Positions 7,299 to 16,233 of a stretch of DNA of 42,873 nucleotides are shown one piece after another. The notes under the pieces were generated by a model. It was not told where the DNA came from. It saw only the letters and a program-made list of their open reading frames with translations, and ran no database searches. The number at the start of each line of letters is the position of its first letter. The first letter of the stretch is position 1. This stretch comes from an uncultured Lewinella sp. (lineage in GTDB: Bacteria > Bacteroidota > Bacteroidia > Chitinophagales > Saprospiraceae): assembly GCA_937949535.1 (NCBI GenBank), contig CALEDI010000222.1, positions 1-42,873 on the forward strand. The letters are read 5' to 3'. Made by a program: the position numbers and the translations under genes.

Positions 7299-8603
7299 CT
7301 ACACCATAAGACGGATCGGGTCTTCGAGGCAAGCCTTAACATCGTTGAGGAACTGCGCGGCCGAAGCGCCGTCTACTGTACGGTGGTCACAGCTGAGGGT
7401 GACCTTCATGATCTTACCGGGTACTACCTGTCCGTTCTCCACGATGGCTTTATCGTTGATGCCGCCAACGGCGAGGATACAAGAGTTGGGCGTATTGAGG
7501 ATGGCGGTAAATTCTTCGATGCCGAACATCCCTAGGTTAGAGATGGAGAAGGTGCTTCCGGTCATCTCATCTTGGCCGAGTTTGCGCTCTTTGGCGCGCC
7601 CAACGAGGTCTTTTACCTCCATGTTGATCTGGCTGAGGCTCTTCATGTTGGCGTAGCGCACTACGGGCATGAACAGGCCATCTGGAACCGCTACGGCTAC
7701 GGAGATGTGTACGTCGTGGTTGGTACGGATGGTTTCGCCCTGCCAGCTAGAATTGATGACGGGGTGCTTGGGTAGGTTCACGGCACAAGCCTTCACGACG
7801 AGGTCGTTGAAGCTGATTTTTACCGGAGCTACCTCGTTGAGGCGCTTGCGGAACTCCCATACCTTACCCATATTGATCTCTACGGTCACGTAGAAGTGTG
7901 GGGCGGTAAACTTACTGTTGCTCACCAACCGAGAAACAGCTTTGCGCATCTGGCTTACGGGTGCATCCTCGAAGTTGTTGCCGCCAGCGTTGAAGGCGAA
8001 AGCCGGAACGTTTGGTGCGGGCGCAGCAGCTGGTGCGGGTGCTGCGGCTTGCGGAGCGGGAGCAGGCGCGGCCGCAGGTGCAGACTTTGCTTTCTCGATG
8101 TCCGCTTTAATGATCCGGCCACCTTCGCCGCTACCGGAAATGATGCTGAGGTCGATGCCGGCTTCTTTAGCCATCGCTTTAGCGAGGGGGCTGGCTTTGA
8201 CGCGGCTGTCTGATGCGGGGGCCGCTGCGGGAGCAGGGGCTGAAGCTGCGGCGGGCGCTGGTGCGGGTGCTGCGACTTGTGGAGCAGGGGCTTCTGCCTC
8301 GGGAGCTTCTGCTTTTGCTGGTGCGGCGGCTCCGCCGTCGGCTGCTATGGCGGCTTTCCAGTCTTCTCCTTCTTCTCCGATTACGGCGATTAAACCGTCT
8401 ACGGGAACGGGGCCTCCTTTGGCAGCAATGTGTAAGAGCACACCATCAAAGTAAGATTCAAGCTCCATCGTGGCTTTGTCAGTTTCTACCTCAGCGAGGG
8501 TCTGCCCGACTTCAACTGTGTCGCCTTCGGCTACTAACCATTCGACAATGTTGCCTTCTTCCATCGTGTCGCTCATCAGGGGCATCCGGATAATATCAGC
8601 CAT
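7299..8603 (-). CDS. pdhC: Pyruvate dehydrogenase complex dihydrolipoyl acetyltransferase (E2)
   Basis: The 434-residue protein has the E2 layout. An N-terminal lipoyl domain (residues 1-80) carries the lipoyl-lysine in VETDKATMELES (K43). A long Ala/Pro linker is followed by a peripheral subunit-binding domain (VKASPLAKAMAKEAGIDLS, about residues 133-170). After a second Ala/Pro linker comes the catalytic acyltransferase domain with the DHRxxDG motif (CDHRTVDGAS near the C terminus). FSISNLGMFGIEEFTAILNT is typical of pyruvate rather than 2-oxoglutarate E2. The enzyme moves acetyl groups from E1 to CoA in the cytosolic complex. E1 and E3 genes are not in the window. The second linker contains an exact 18-bp copy of the dispersed GC-rich motif. 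Transcription is divergent from recR. Confidence 0.93.
   Translation of the reverse strand: MADIIRMPLMSDTMEEGNIVEWLVAEGDTVEVGQTLAEVETDKATMELESYFDGVLLHIAAKGGPVPVDGLIAVIGEEGEDWKAAIAADGGAAAPAKAEAPEAEAPAPQVAAPAPAPAAASAPAPAAAPASDSRVKASPLAKAMAKEAGIDLSIISGSGEGGRIIKADIEKAKSAPAAAPAPAPQAAAPAPAAAPAPNVPAFAFNAGGNNFEDAPVSQMRKAVSRLVSNSKFTAPHFYVTVEINMGKVWEFRKRLNEVAPVKISFNDLVVKACAVNLPKHPVINSSWQGETIRTNHDVHISVAVAVPDGLFMPVVRYANMKSLSQINMEVKDLVGRAKERKLGQDEMTGSTFSISNLGMFGIEEFTAILNTPNSCILAVGGINDKAIVENGQVVPGKIMKVTLSCDHRTVDGASAAQFLNDVKACLEDPIRLMV
8065..8082 (+). repeat. GC-rich dispersed motif inside pdhC
   Basis: GGCGCGGCCGCAGGTGCA is an exact copy of the core found in intergenic DNA elsewhere in the window. On the coding strand it encodes part of the Ala/Pro linker (APAAAP). 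It may be a seeded insertion or a chance result of biased Ala/Pro codon use. Confidence 0.5.
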
Positions 8604-8899
8604 GTTGGTATCTCTTTTGGGGTGCTTTTATAGTTATTCTTAAGAAGCCGCAAATTTGCCACTTATTTACGGGTATTGCAAACCCTGAAGGCATGGGTTT
8701 GTTGACTTTTGGTAGAATCTAAGCAAATCTCTGCTCATTTACCTTTCTTTGCATCCTGCGTCAGCGCCTTCACTAGCAAATCTAGTTTTGTAGTAGTGTA
8801 GTTGTCACCGTATAAGAGGAAACGAGAAATACATAAGATGAAACAGATGTGTTAGGCCCCCAACGCCCGTACTACAATACCACACATTACTAAACGACT
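8604..8899. other. Divergent intergenic region between pdhC and recR
   Basis: These 296 bp hold no convincing gene. They contain a 7-bp-arm inverted repeat (CAAACCC...GGGTTTG at about 8678-8703), one diverged copy of the GC-rich motif (8742-8768), and a possible recR promoter -7 box TAGTTTTG at 8783-8790 of the TAnnTTTG form. No good -33 TTG is visible at the usual distance. Confidence 0.4.
8742..8768 (-). repeat. Dispersed GC-rich motif, diverged copy
   Basis: CCTTTCTTTGCATCCTGCG followed by TCAGCGCC matches the reverse complement of the GGCGC-GGC-CGCAGGATGCAAGGAAAGG family with a few changes. It sits upstream of recR. Confidence 0.6.
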
Positions 8900-9502
8900 A
8901 TGGAGTTTTCCTCAAAACTAATCGAAGAAGCCGTAAACGCTTTCGCCTCATTGCCCGGAATTGGCAAAAAGACGGCCCTACGGCTGGTCCTGCACCTCGT
9001 TCAGCGGCCCGTTGAAGACAGCGTTCATTTTGCGCGCGCCATCGCCTCGATGCGGGAAAACATCCAGCATTGCACCACCTGCGGCAACCTCTCCGATGAG
9101 CACATTTGCTCCATCTGCCGAGATGACCGGCGAGACCAGTCCTTGATTTGCGTTGTGGAAAGTATTCGGGACGTGATGGCCATCGAGGACACGCGGCAGT
9201 TTCGTGGCCGTTACCACGTACTCGGCGGCATCATCCAACCGGTGGAAGGCATCGGCCCTGCAGACCTCAACATAGATACCCTCGTAGAACGTGCCCGCAA
9301 ACCCGAATGCCGAGAAATCATCATGGCCATCAGCCCTACGATCGAGGGCGATACGACCATTTTCTACATCAATAAGTTGCTAGATGGGGTAGATGTTTCG
9401 GTGAGCAACATCGCCCGTGGCGTCTCCTTCGGAGGCGAACTCGAATACGCCGACGAGGTCACGCTGGGGCGGAGCATCGTGTCACGGACTAAGGTAAATT
9501 GA
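8900..9502 (+). CDS. recR: Recombination protein RecR
   Basis: The 200-residue product has the standard RecR architecture and length. A helix-hairpin-helix region (LPGIGKKTALRLVLHLV, about residues 18-34) is followed by a four-cysteine zinc finger (C58, C61, C70, C73 in CTTCG...CSICRD). A Toprim domain then runs from about residue 80 (LICVVESIRDVMAIE through GIIQPVEGIGPADLNI). A C-terminal Walker-B-like segment ends the protein. RecR acts with RecO and RecF to load RecA on gapped single-stranded DNA. The ATG start gives a family-typical N terminus (MEFSSKLIEEAVNAFASLPG). It appears monocistronic, 113 bp before the DUF3857 pair and divergent from pdhC. Confidence 0.96.
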   Translation: MEFSSKLIEEAVNAFASLPGIGKKTALRLVLHLVQRPVEDSVHFARAIASMRENIQHCTTCGNLSDEHICSICRDDRRDQSLICVVESIRDVMAIEDTRQFRGRYHVLGGIIQPVEGIGPADLNIDTLVERARKPECREIIMAISPTIEGDTTIFYINKLLDGVDVSVSNIARGVSFGGELEYADEVTLGRSIVSRTKVN

Positions 9503-9615
9503 GGCACTACATTTATATTTTCTTATATTGCTTTCAAAATACGACCTCTCATTGTTTTAAGATGATTGGGGCTTATTGCTTCGTCACCACTTAACTCACT
9601 TTAATAACACCTATT

Positions 9616-11586
9616 TTGAAGTACAACTCTATTTTTCACCTTTGTCTTTTCTTTTTCCTTTTTTCCGGAGGACTTGGTGCGCAGGCCCAAGAGATAAAAT
9701 TCGGAAAGATTGACCTCGCTGACCGGAAAATGATGTCTTTGCCGTCAGATTCTACCGCCGAGGCGTACGTCTTGCACGATGAACTTAGCCTAGAATTCAT
9801 CCAAGACCCCGACGGTAGGCCGATGCTGAAAGAGTACCGCCACCGGCGGGTAAAACTTTTTACGGCTGCCAGTTTTGAACGGGCCGACGTCGAAATCATT
9901 TACAACCGCGAAAGCGACCGGGTCTCAACACTAAGAGCGGTAATTCACTTCCCAGATGGAGGAGCTAAGAAACTCTCCAAATCAGACTTCATCAAGGAAC
10001 GATATGACGACGACCGAGACATTTACAAATTCACTTTCCCAGGGGTTCGTGAGGGAGCAATCATTGAGTACAGTTACGTCCAAACAGACAAGTTTATCGT
10101 CATCCCGAGCCGTTACTTCTTCCAAGAGTCTATCCCCGTCCGATGGGCAGAGTACAAGGCGTTGATTCCTGGCTACTTCAACTACGTTAGCCTCTCTACC
10201 GGAGCGAACGACTATACCGTGAACAAGATCGTAGCCGCCAACGGCTACTACAACGGGCAAAGCGTAAAAAATACCAACATCCACTGGGCAATGAAAGACT
10301 TGCCAGCATATGACATCCAGCCCTATGTGAACAACTTCGTCGACTACTTGCCGCAAGTAAGGCTACAGCTTCAAACCGTACAGTACCCCGGCCAGCCCAT
10401 ACAAAAGGTCTTTTCCGACTGGAAGGAAACTACCACAGACATCGATAACTGGGCAGACTTCGGTAAGGCGTACAGGATAAAGGGCAACAGCAATAAGGTC
10501 TGGAAGGTCGTTGAACCACTGCTAGCAGGCAAAACATCTGAAAGGGAAAAGGCCCAAGCGATCTACAACTTCGTTGCCGGAAAAATCAGTTGGGATGGCA
10601 ACTACCGCTGGACGGCAGAACGGACCCCAAACAAAGTCTACGAAGCCGCCCAAGGAAGCAGCGGCGAGATGAGCATCTTATTACTCGCCCTCCTAAAGCA
10701 AGCAGGCATCGCTGCTCAACCCTTACTCGTGCCCCTCCGCAATGGCGGAGAACCAATGGAAATTTATCCCCTGCTCAACCAGTTCGACCACCTCATGGTA
10801 CTGGCCCAGTTAGACGGCAAGGAAGTCATCCTAGACCCCAACAACATCAACCGCCCAATGGGCCTACCCCGAAGCAACGCCCTCAACCACCGCGCCTTCG
10901 TCGCAGACCCCACTAACCCCCATTGGACGGACGTGAAGACCTCCATGGCGGCTAAAACAGTTGTTGTAGAGATCAAACTTGACGAAGAAGGCCTAGGCAG
11001 CGTTGACCTGAAGAGCCGCTTCCAGAGCTACTACGGCTTCAGGGCCCGAGGGAAGATGGATGAAATGGAAAACGCCAATGAGTTCCCCCTGATGGAGGAA
11101 ATATTGGAGACCTTCCCCGAAACCGAACTCATCAGCAAAACCGTCGATGCTGACAAGGATGAAAGCGGCCCACTAAGCTTCTCCATGAAGCTCAACGTAC
11201 CGATGGGGCAAGCAATTGATGATTACATCTACCTACAACCAATACTGTTCACGGTCCTTGACGAAGGGCTCGATGACGTCGAACAACGCCTTTATCCCGT
11301 AGATTTCGCTTACCCCTGGCAAGAGCGTTACCTCGCAAACATCACCTTGCCAGAAGGCTACGTTATCGATGAATTGCCAACCTCACAACGGACTACCTCC
11401 GCCGATAAAAGCCTGACCGCAACTTTTGCAACGGAAGAAAAAGAGGGCAACGTCTTGGCCATAAACTTCACCGTCTCCGTTCGCCGTACGGTTTACAAAG
11501 CCAATGAATATGTAGGCCTGAGGGAAATGTTCCGCCGGATCATCGAACTCCAAGAAACTACCATCGTCCTTAAAAAAGCAGAGTAA
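9616..11586 (+). CDS. Exported DUF3857/transglutaminase-like protein lacking the catalytic Cys
   Basis: The 656-residue protein starts at a TTG codon; the signal peptide reads MKYNSIFHLCLFFFLFSGGL and ends at AQAQE. DUF3857 covers about residues 60-240 (beta-rich, YRHRRVKLFTAASFERADVE). A transglutaminase/protease-like core follows at about residues 285-400. The usual Cys motif (GDCKDK-type) is replaced by GSSGEMSILLLALLKQAG, while the His (FDHLMVL) and Asp (ILDPNN) positions remain. I therefore infer a non-catalytic, perhaps binding, transglutaminase fold. DUF3857 proteins are common in Bacteroidota and have no settled role. Its stop codon overlaps the ATG of the next gene (TAATG), so the two paralogues are translationally coupled and probably work together in the cell envelope. 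Confidence 0.8.
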   Translation: MKYNSIFHLCLFFFLFSGGLGAQAQEIKFGKIDLADRKMMSLPSDSTAEAYVLHDELSLEFIQDPDGRPMLKEYRHRRVKLFTAASFERADVEIIYNRESDRVSTLRAVIHFPDGGAKKLSKSDFIKERYDDDRDIYKFTFPGVREGAIIEYSYVQTDKFIVIPSRYFFQESIPVRWAEYKALIPGYFNYVSLSTGANDYTVNKIVAANGYYNGQSVKNTNIHWAMKDLPAYDIQPYVNNFVDYLPQVRLQLQTVQYPGQPIQKVFSDWKETTTDIDNWADFGKAYRIKGNSNKVWKVVEPLLAGKTSEREKAQAIYNFVAGKISWDGNYRWTAERTPNKVYEAAQGSSGEMSILLLALLKQAGIAAQPLLVPLRNGGEPMEIYPLLNQFDHLMVLAQLDGKEVILDPNNINRPMGLPRSNALNHRAFVADPTNPHWTDVKTSMAAKTVVVEIKLDEEGLGSVDLKSRFQSYYGFRARGKMDEMENANEFPLMEEILETFPETELISKTVDADKDESGPLSFSMKLNVPMGQAIDDYIYLQPILFTVLDEGLDDVEQRLYPVDFAYPWQERYLANITLPEGYVIDELPTSQRTTSADKSLTATFATEEKEGNVLAINFTVSVRRTVYKANEYVGLREMFRRIIELQETTIVLKKAE

Positions 11587-13499
11587 TGCGTACAGTTATA
11601 TTGTTTGCCTGCCTCAGCCTTTGCTTCGGGTTGGAGGCCCAAAATGCTGATTATTCAGCACTCACCATTCCTGCCGAACTGAAAAAAAACGCCAGCTCCG
11701 TCGTTCGCATAAGTGAAATCGTGTACGAAGTTCATGCCGCAAACCACGCAACACGGACCGAACGCAGGGTCGTAACCATCCTCAACGACCAACACAAGCG
11801 CGAGAACCAAATGGTCATGTTCTACGACGACGATACCGACGTTGCGACCTTTAAGGCAACCTTGTACGACGCGATGGGAGAGAAGGTGAAATCGGCAAAA
11901 AAATCCGACATCGAAGACGTGCTCTACATCTCCAACGGGCAGTTCTATGAAGACAACCGGGTAATGACAACTACGCTGGAACACCTCACCTACCCCTACA
12001 CCGTAGAGTTTGAATACAAATCTGTAGTGAAAGACTTCAGCATGGTGGCGGGTTTCCCGAGCTGGCAACCACTCGGTTATAACCAGTCTGTGCAGAAAGC
12101 CTCCTTCAAAGCCATCATCCCCGCAGACAACGAGTTCCTATTCTATAAAAACGAACTACCCGAACCCAACATTTCTACGGTAGGTACCGACAAGGTGTAC
12201 GACTGGGAAGTAAGCAGCCTACAAGCCCGAAGGTATGAGCCCGCCGCCCCGCCGCCGAGCAAAACCATGCCTTACCTGAAAACCGGACTGCGCAACTTCG
12301 CCATCGGCGAATACCGAGGAACTTATGATAGCTGGCAGACCTTCGGAGCCTTCATCGGTAAGCTGATGGAAGGCCGAGATGTACTACCCGACCAACTCGC
12401 CGCCCTCGTCCATGAACAAACCGATGGCATTGACTCGGAGCGCGAGAAAATTGAAACGCTGTACCGCTTGCTGCAAGAGCGGACCCGCTACGTCGGGGTT
12501 CAGCTTGGCGTTGGGGGCTGGCAGCCTTTCTCCGCAGATTACGTGGAGAGCAACCGCTTTGGAGATTGCAAAGCCCTAAGCAACTACATGGGCGCGATGC
12601 TGAACGAGATCGGTGTAGAAAGCTACCCCGTGCTGGTCTACGCTGGTGAACGCCCCTACTTCCCCGTCGATGAAAGCTTCACTACTTCTGCCTTCAACCA
12701 CATGATCCTCTACGTCCCGTCGGAAGATATGTACCTAGAATGCACCAGCAGCGACGCCCCTCCCGGCTACCTCGGCGACGGAACCGATGACCGGAACGTA
12801 CTACACATTACGCCCGAAGGCGGTAAACTCGTAAAAACCCCCGCCCTGCAAGCCGCAGACAACGGCCACCTGCGCAGCCTAACCATTGAAGTAAAAGAAG
12901 ATGGCTCCGCAGGCTTCGACTTCGACGGAGATTTCTACGGAACGAGCCACGAAATGCTGCGCTACTTCGCCCGCAACGAACTCCAAGACAAGAAACTGCG
13001 CGAAGGCTTGCAGCGCAATGACGTATTGCCCGACGTGAACGGCAGTGACCTCTCCCTGACCTATAACCCCAACAAACCTATTGCGGAACTGAAGTATAAA
13101 ACGGAAATACCGCGCTATGTCCGTAAGCTTGGTAAGCGGATGTTTGTGCCGGTCAATAAGTTCTACGCCTACGACAATGTTCCGGTTAAGCTGACGGAAC
13201 GGAAGTTGCCCATCGTTAGCAACAATGCGCGTTTTTACGTGGACACTATTCACCTCAATTTTCCCGCAGGGCTAGAGGTGGAAAGCCTCGGCGAGGAAGA
13301 AACCATCATCAAACACGCCGCCGGAGAATACCGCGCGAAGGTCAAAGCGGCCGCTGGAGCCATCACCTGGATCCGGACGCTTAAGCTATTGCCCGTCAAC
13401 CTCCCGGCTACGGACTACAACGATTACCGACAGTTCTTCGTAGATGTACGCAAGGCAGAGAAACGACAGGTCGTTCTGCGAGAGAAGCGGACGAAATGA
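11586..13499 (+). CDS. Exported DUF3857/transglutaminase-like protein with intact triad
   Basis: The 637-residue product has a signal peptide (MRTVILFACLSLCFGLEAQN), a DUF3857 region (about residues 50-230) and a transglutaminase core (about 280-400). Unlike its upstream partner it keeps a plausible catalytic triad: Cys in NRFGDCKALSNYMGAML, His in FNHMILYV and Asp in ECTSSDAPPG. It could cleave or cross-link peptide or protein substrates in the periplasm or at the outer membrane, but the substrate is unknown. The C-terminal third is a beta-rich domain typical of DUF3857 proteins. The ATG overlaps the stop of the preceding paralogue by one base. A G+C-rich hairpin with a T-run lies just past its stop. 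Confidence 0.82.
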   Translation: MRTVILFACLSLCFGLEAQNADYSALTIPAELKKNASSVVRISEIVYEVHAANHATRTERRVVTILNDQHKRENQMVMFYDDDTDVATFKATLYDAMGEKVKSAKKSDIEDVLYISNGQFYEDNRVMTTTLEHLTYPYTVEFEYKSVVKDFSMVAGFPSWQPLGYNQSVQKASFKAIIPADNEFLFYKNELPEPNISTVGTDKVYDWEVSSLQARRYEPAAPPPSKTMPYLKTGLRNFAIGEYRGTYDSWQTFGAFIGKLMEGRDVLPDQLAALVHEQTDGIDSEREKIETLYRLLQERTRYVGVQLGVGGWQPFSADYVESNRFGDCKALSNYMGAMLNEIGVESYPVLVYAGERPYFPVDESFTTSAFNHMILYVPSEDMYLECTSSDAPPGYLGDGTDDRNVLHITPEGGKLVKTPALQAADNGHLRSLTIEVKEDGSAGFDFDGDFYGTSHEMLRYFARNELQDKKLREGLQRNDVLPDVNGSDLSLTYNPNKPIAELKYKTEIPRYVRKLGKRMFVPVNKFYAYDNVPVKLTERKLPIVSNNARFYVDTIHLNFPAGLEVESLGEEETIIKHAAGEYRAKVKAAAGAITWIRTLKLLPVNLPATDYNDYRQFFVDVRKAEKRQVVLREKRTK

Positions 13500-13500
13500 T

Positions 13501-13520
13501 GGGGCAAAGCCCCGGTTTTT
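13501..13520 (+). terminator. Intrinsic terminator after the DUF3857 pair
   Basis: GGGGC-AAA-GCCCC is followed by GGTTTTT, directly after the stop codon at 13499. It is a compact, convincing rho-independent terminator. Confidence 0.75.
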
Positions 13521-13543
13521 CTCCCTAACCAAGCTCAAAAAAA

Positions 13544-13572
13544 CCTTGCTCTGCACCTGCGCGCCGTCGCCC
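13544..13572 (-). repeat. Dispersed GC-rich motif
   Basis: CCTTGCTCTGCACCTGCGC followed by GCCGTCGCCC is a diverged reverse-orientation copy. With the opposite copy at 13724 it brackets the terminal-inverted-repeat element. Confidence 0.6.
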
Positions 13573-13692
13573 TAAACTAATGTGAGGTTTGCCCATAAGT
13601 GCCTGACGCTCAAAGGATAATTTCTACCTCGACTTCGTCAGAAGTAGAAATAAACGCTTCGAGGTCCGACATTCAAACCTCACGTTAAACTA
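13573..13692. repeat. Small non-coding element with terminal inverted repeats, copy 1
   Basis: The 106-bp body begins ATGTGAGGTTTG and ends CAAACCTCACGT (12-bp terminal inverted repeats with one mismatch). It is flanked by a perfect 7-bp direct repeat, TAAACTA, at 13573-13579 and 13686-13692. Inside is a hairpin with about 10-bp arms (ATTTCTACCTC / GAAGTAGAAAT). There is no ORF. About 80 bp of it match the reverse complement of 19660-19794 at roughly 90% identity. It lies between two convergent genes and looks like a MITE-type or palindromic element. Confidence 0.7.
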
Positions 13693-13723
13693 CCTCGTAT
13701 TGGACAATGAGGCGAATAAACGA

Positions 13724-13752
13724 GAGGCGCAAACGCAGGTGCACAGGAGGGT
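13724..13752 (+). repeat. Dispersed GC-rich motif
   Basis: GAGGCGCAAACGCAGGTGCA followed by CAGGAGGG is a diverged forward copy, ending at the stop codon of the yfhO gene. Confidence 0.6.
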
Positions 13753-16221
13753 TTAAACCACACTCTTCGCCTTCCGGGCCTCCATAAACTGCCAAGCCCC
13801 AAACCCAACCAAGCCAAGGATGATGAGCAAACTACAGATCGTAGAAATCATCTTGCCCGTGTAAAAGCTTGATGGCTGGAAGCTCATCACGATGGTATGC
13901 TGGCCTGCGGGAACGCGCAGTCCGCGCAAGAGGTAGTTCGTCCGGATCAACTCTGCTGGCTGCCCGTCAATGGTCGCTTCCCAACCAAGGTTTGGGCCGT
14001 ACCAAATCTCCGAGAACACCACCAATTGCTCCGTCGTAGAATTGAAGGAGTAGCTCAGCTCATCGGGGCTGTACGACGTGATGGCAACGGTGCCCTCGCC
14101 AGAGGGTTGAAGGCCTGCCACCTTGTCGGCAAAGTCTGAATGAACGATGGCCGTACTTTTCAAGTCAGGTACGGTACCGAGCGCGTTGAACTCGGCGTCG
14201 TTAGAGTTGACTGTTTGTATGTTGTTCACCAACCAAGCGGTGCCGTAGGCTCCCGAATTGCGCTGTACCTGCGGCGCACCTCCTTGCCCGGGTGTGATCA
14301 CATACTTCGTGTTCAGCATATTGATCACGTCCGGATCGCGCTGCGAGAGGTACTTCGTGATGAGGTCGTTGTAGCGGCGCATCTTTACGGCCGAGTAACC
14401 ACCGATGTTCTTGTGGTAGTAGCTGGTAGTAGGATCTTGGAAGCTGCTCGTTGTCAGGTTAAACACCCGGTAGTGGATGTCTGGATCAGCTAAAATCTGC
14501 TCGTCTACCGGCGTTTTGCGCACTTCTTTGCGCTTGTTGACCGTAGACCAGCTGCTGTCGGTAATATAGCGGCCGTTCACGCTGCTAAAATCAAACGCAA
14601 CCAGTGCCGTCAGCGCCAAGCCCGCAATGAGCGGACTGATGGTTTTCCGGAACAGCAAGAATAAAACCCCGAAGGAGAGGCCAACGAAGAGGAAGCTCCG
14701 CCAAGCATCGGCCATGTAGAGGCTGCTGCGGCTTTCTTCCAACCCAACGAGGATGGCGCGGAGTGCTCCGGGTTTTTGCTGCTCTACGCCCGCAAACATG
14801 CTGGCATCTATAGGAGAGGAAAAACCAAGAATAGACGGCAAAACAAAGAGTACAACTAGGCCAAAAACCGCCGCTGCAATACCACTGTACAGCAATTGTT
14901 TTCGTGCCGTTTCTGGCGCGTCCTCGCGCGTACGCAGCCAGTTGTCGATACCGAAAACGCCCAAGCCCGCCATCATGAAGGGTAAAATGTTGAGGGCCGA
15001 AGATGGAGCCCGAAGCTTGTTGAGGTAGGGTAGGGTATCGTAGAGAATATGGTTGAAGCCTTCCAAGTACTTGCCCATACTGACGGCCATAACGAGCAAC
15101 GTCCCCAAGCCAAGCCAAAGGGCCAATGATCGCCTGGCAGTGAATAATCCGAAGATGAACAAGGCCCAAAATACTGCCCCTAGGTATTCCGGCCCAGCCG
15201 TTCCTTCCACTTTGCCGCCGTGGTAGGCCGGTACGCGGTTTGCGGGCGGCGCCTGGAAACCTGCTGAGCGCATGGCCGCAGAGAAGGACCGATCATCGAA
15301 GGCTTGCCCGCTGCCGCCGCCAGCAGCGAGGGGCGCGTAGGTAGCAACAATGTCTTTTAGGTTGTTGCTCCACATCATGCCGTAGTCCCAAGCAAGGCCA
15401 TCTTGCGGAACGTCGCCCGTAGGGGTGTTTGCGTCTTTTAGCGGTGTTTCTAGTACTTGCCCACCGCGCATGGTTGCTTTGCTGTACTCAAGCGTCGTCA
15501 TGAGGTTGCTGGCGCCCGCCCCGAGGGCCAATACCAACCCAATAACGAGTACGCCTATAGACTTGCCAAAACTTGCCAACTCTCCGGCCCGAACGGCTTT
15601 CACCAACTGTGCAACGCCATAAATTGGCAGCGTAAGGCCAAAGTAATACAGCATCTGTGGGTGGTTACTAAAAACGGCTAAGCCCATACCAAGCGCAAAA
15701 AGTAAGCCCCCAAAAAGGTAGCGTTTGCGGAAAGCAAGGATGACGCCCGCCGCAACCAAAGGAAGGTAGAATATGGTGTTGACCTTCGTTGTATGGCCCG
15801 CTTCGTACACCACTAAGGTAGTGGTGGCAAGCCCAACCCCGACCCCCGCAGCAATAGATAACCAAGGGTTTATACCATTCAACACCAGCAACAGGTAACA
15901 ACACAGCATCCCCGCAAAGAAAATGCCCGCCCCTCCGCCGATAAACGCACGGGTGGGCCTGATGAGGTGTTTTAGGTTGTTGCCAGAGGAAACGGTCGCA
16001 ATCAAATACGTGGGCATTCCGCTGAAGCTGGTCCCCGTCCAGTTGACCCGTTCACCGGATTTTTCCGCGTAATCCCGCATTTCTTTCGACGAAGAGAGGT
16101 AGTTCTGAATATCCCCTTGTCTTAGGCTTTTACCTGAAAACTGTGGGCTGAAGGTTACGCAAGCAACCACGAGGAAGATTACAATGGCGGCAATGTGGGG
16201 TAGTACTTTCTTAAAATCCAT
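13753..16221 (-). CDS. YfhO family integral membrane protein
   Basis: The 822-residue product is highly hydrophobic, with a dozen or more predicted membrane segments (for example GIFFAGMLCCYLLLVLNGIN, LGLGTLLVMAVSMG). A periplasmic domain follows at about residues 550-770, and a final membrane helix lies near the C terminus (MISTICSLLIILGLVGFGAW). This layout matches YfhO proteins, GT-C-like membrane proteins linked in Firmicutes to sugar modification of lipoteichoic acid. In Bacteroidota the sugar and acceptor are unknown; a role in decorating surface glycans is inferred. Typical family segments include WTGTSFSGMPTY near the N terminus and NMLNTKYVI. Its start lies 12 bp after the gpsA stop, so gpsA and this gene probably form an operon. 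Confidence 0.82.
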   Translation of the reverse strand: MDFKKVLPHIAAIVIFLVVACVTFSPQFSGKSLRQGDIQNYLSSSKEMRDYAEKSGERVNWTGTSFSGMPTYLIATVSSGNNLKHLIRPTRAFIGGGAGIFFAGMLCCYLLLVLNGINPWLSIAAGVGVGLATTTLVVYEAGHTTKVNTIFYLPLVAAGVILAFRKRYLFGGLLFALGMGLAVFSNHPQMLYYFGLTLPIYGVAQLVKAVRAGELASFGKSIGVLVIGLVLALGAGASNLMTTLEYSKATMRGGQVLETPLKDANTPTGDVPQDGLAWDYGMMWSNNLKDIVATYAPLAAGGGSGQAFDDRSFSAAMRSAGFQAPPANRVPAYHGGKVEGTAGPEYLGAVFWALFIFGLFTARRSLALWLGLGTLLVMAVSMGKYLEGFNHILYDTLPYLNKLRAPSSALNILPFMMAGLGVFGIDNWLRTREDAPETARKQLLYSGIAAAVFGLVVLFVLPSILGFSSPIDASMFAGVEQQKPGALRAILVGLEESRSSLYMADAWRSFLFVGLSFGVLFLLFRKTISPLIAGLALTALVAFDFSSVNGRYITDSSWSTVNKRKEVRKTPVDEQILADPDIHYRVFNLTTSSFQDPTTSYYHKNIGGYSAVKMRRYNDLITKYLSQRDPDVINMLNTKYVITPGQGGAPQVQRNSGAYGTAWLVNNIQTVNSNDAEFNALGTVPDLKSTAIVHSDFADKVAGLQPSGEGTVAITSYSPDELSYSFNSTTEQLVVFSEIWYGPNLGWEATIDGQPAELIRTNYLLRGLRVPAGQHTIVMSFQPSSFYTGKMISTICSLLIILGLVGFGAWQFMEARKAKSVV

Positions 16222-16233
16222 AGGACGGCAAAC

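Noticed and set aside
7165-7656. 163-aa plus-strand ORF, Cys/Asn/Leu-rich at its start
   Set aside because: Its first 50 residues are the translated 7-bp array and the rest is antisense to pdhC.
7918-8454. 178-aa Ala/Gly-rich plus-strand ORF
   Set aside because: Shadow of the Ala/Pro linkers of pdhC.
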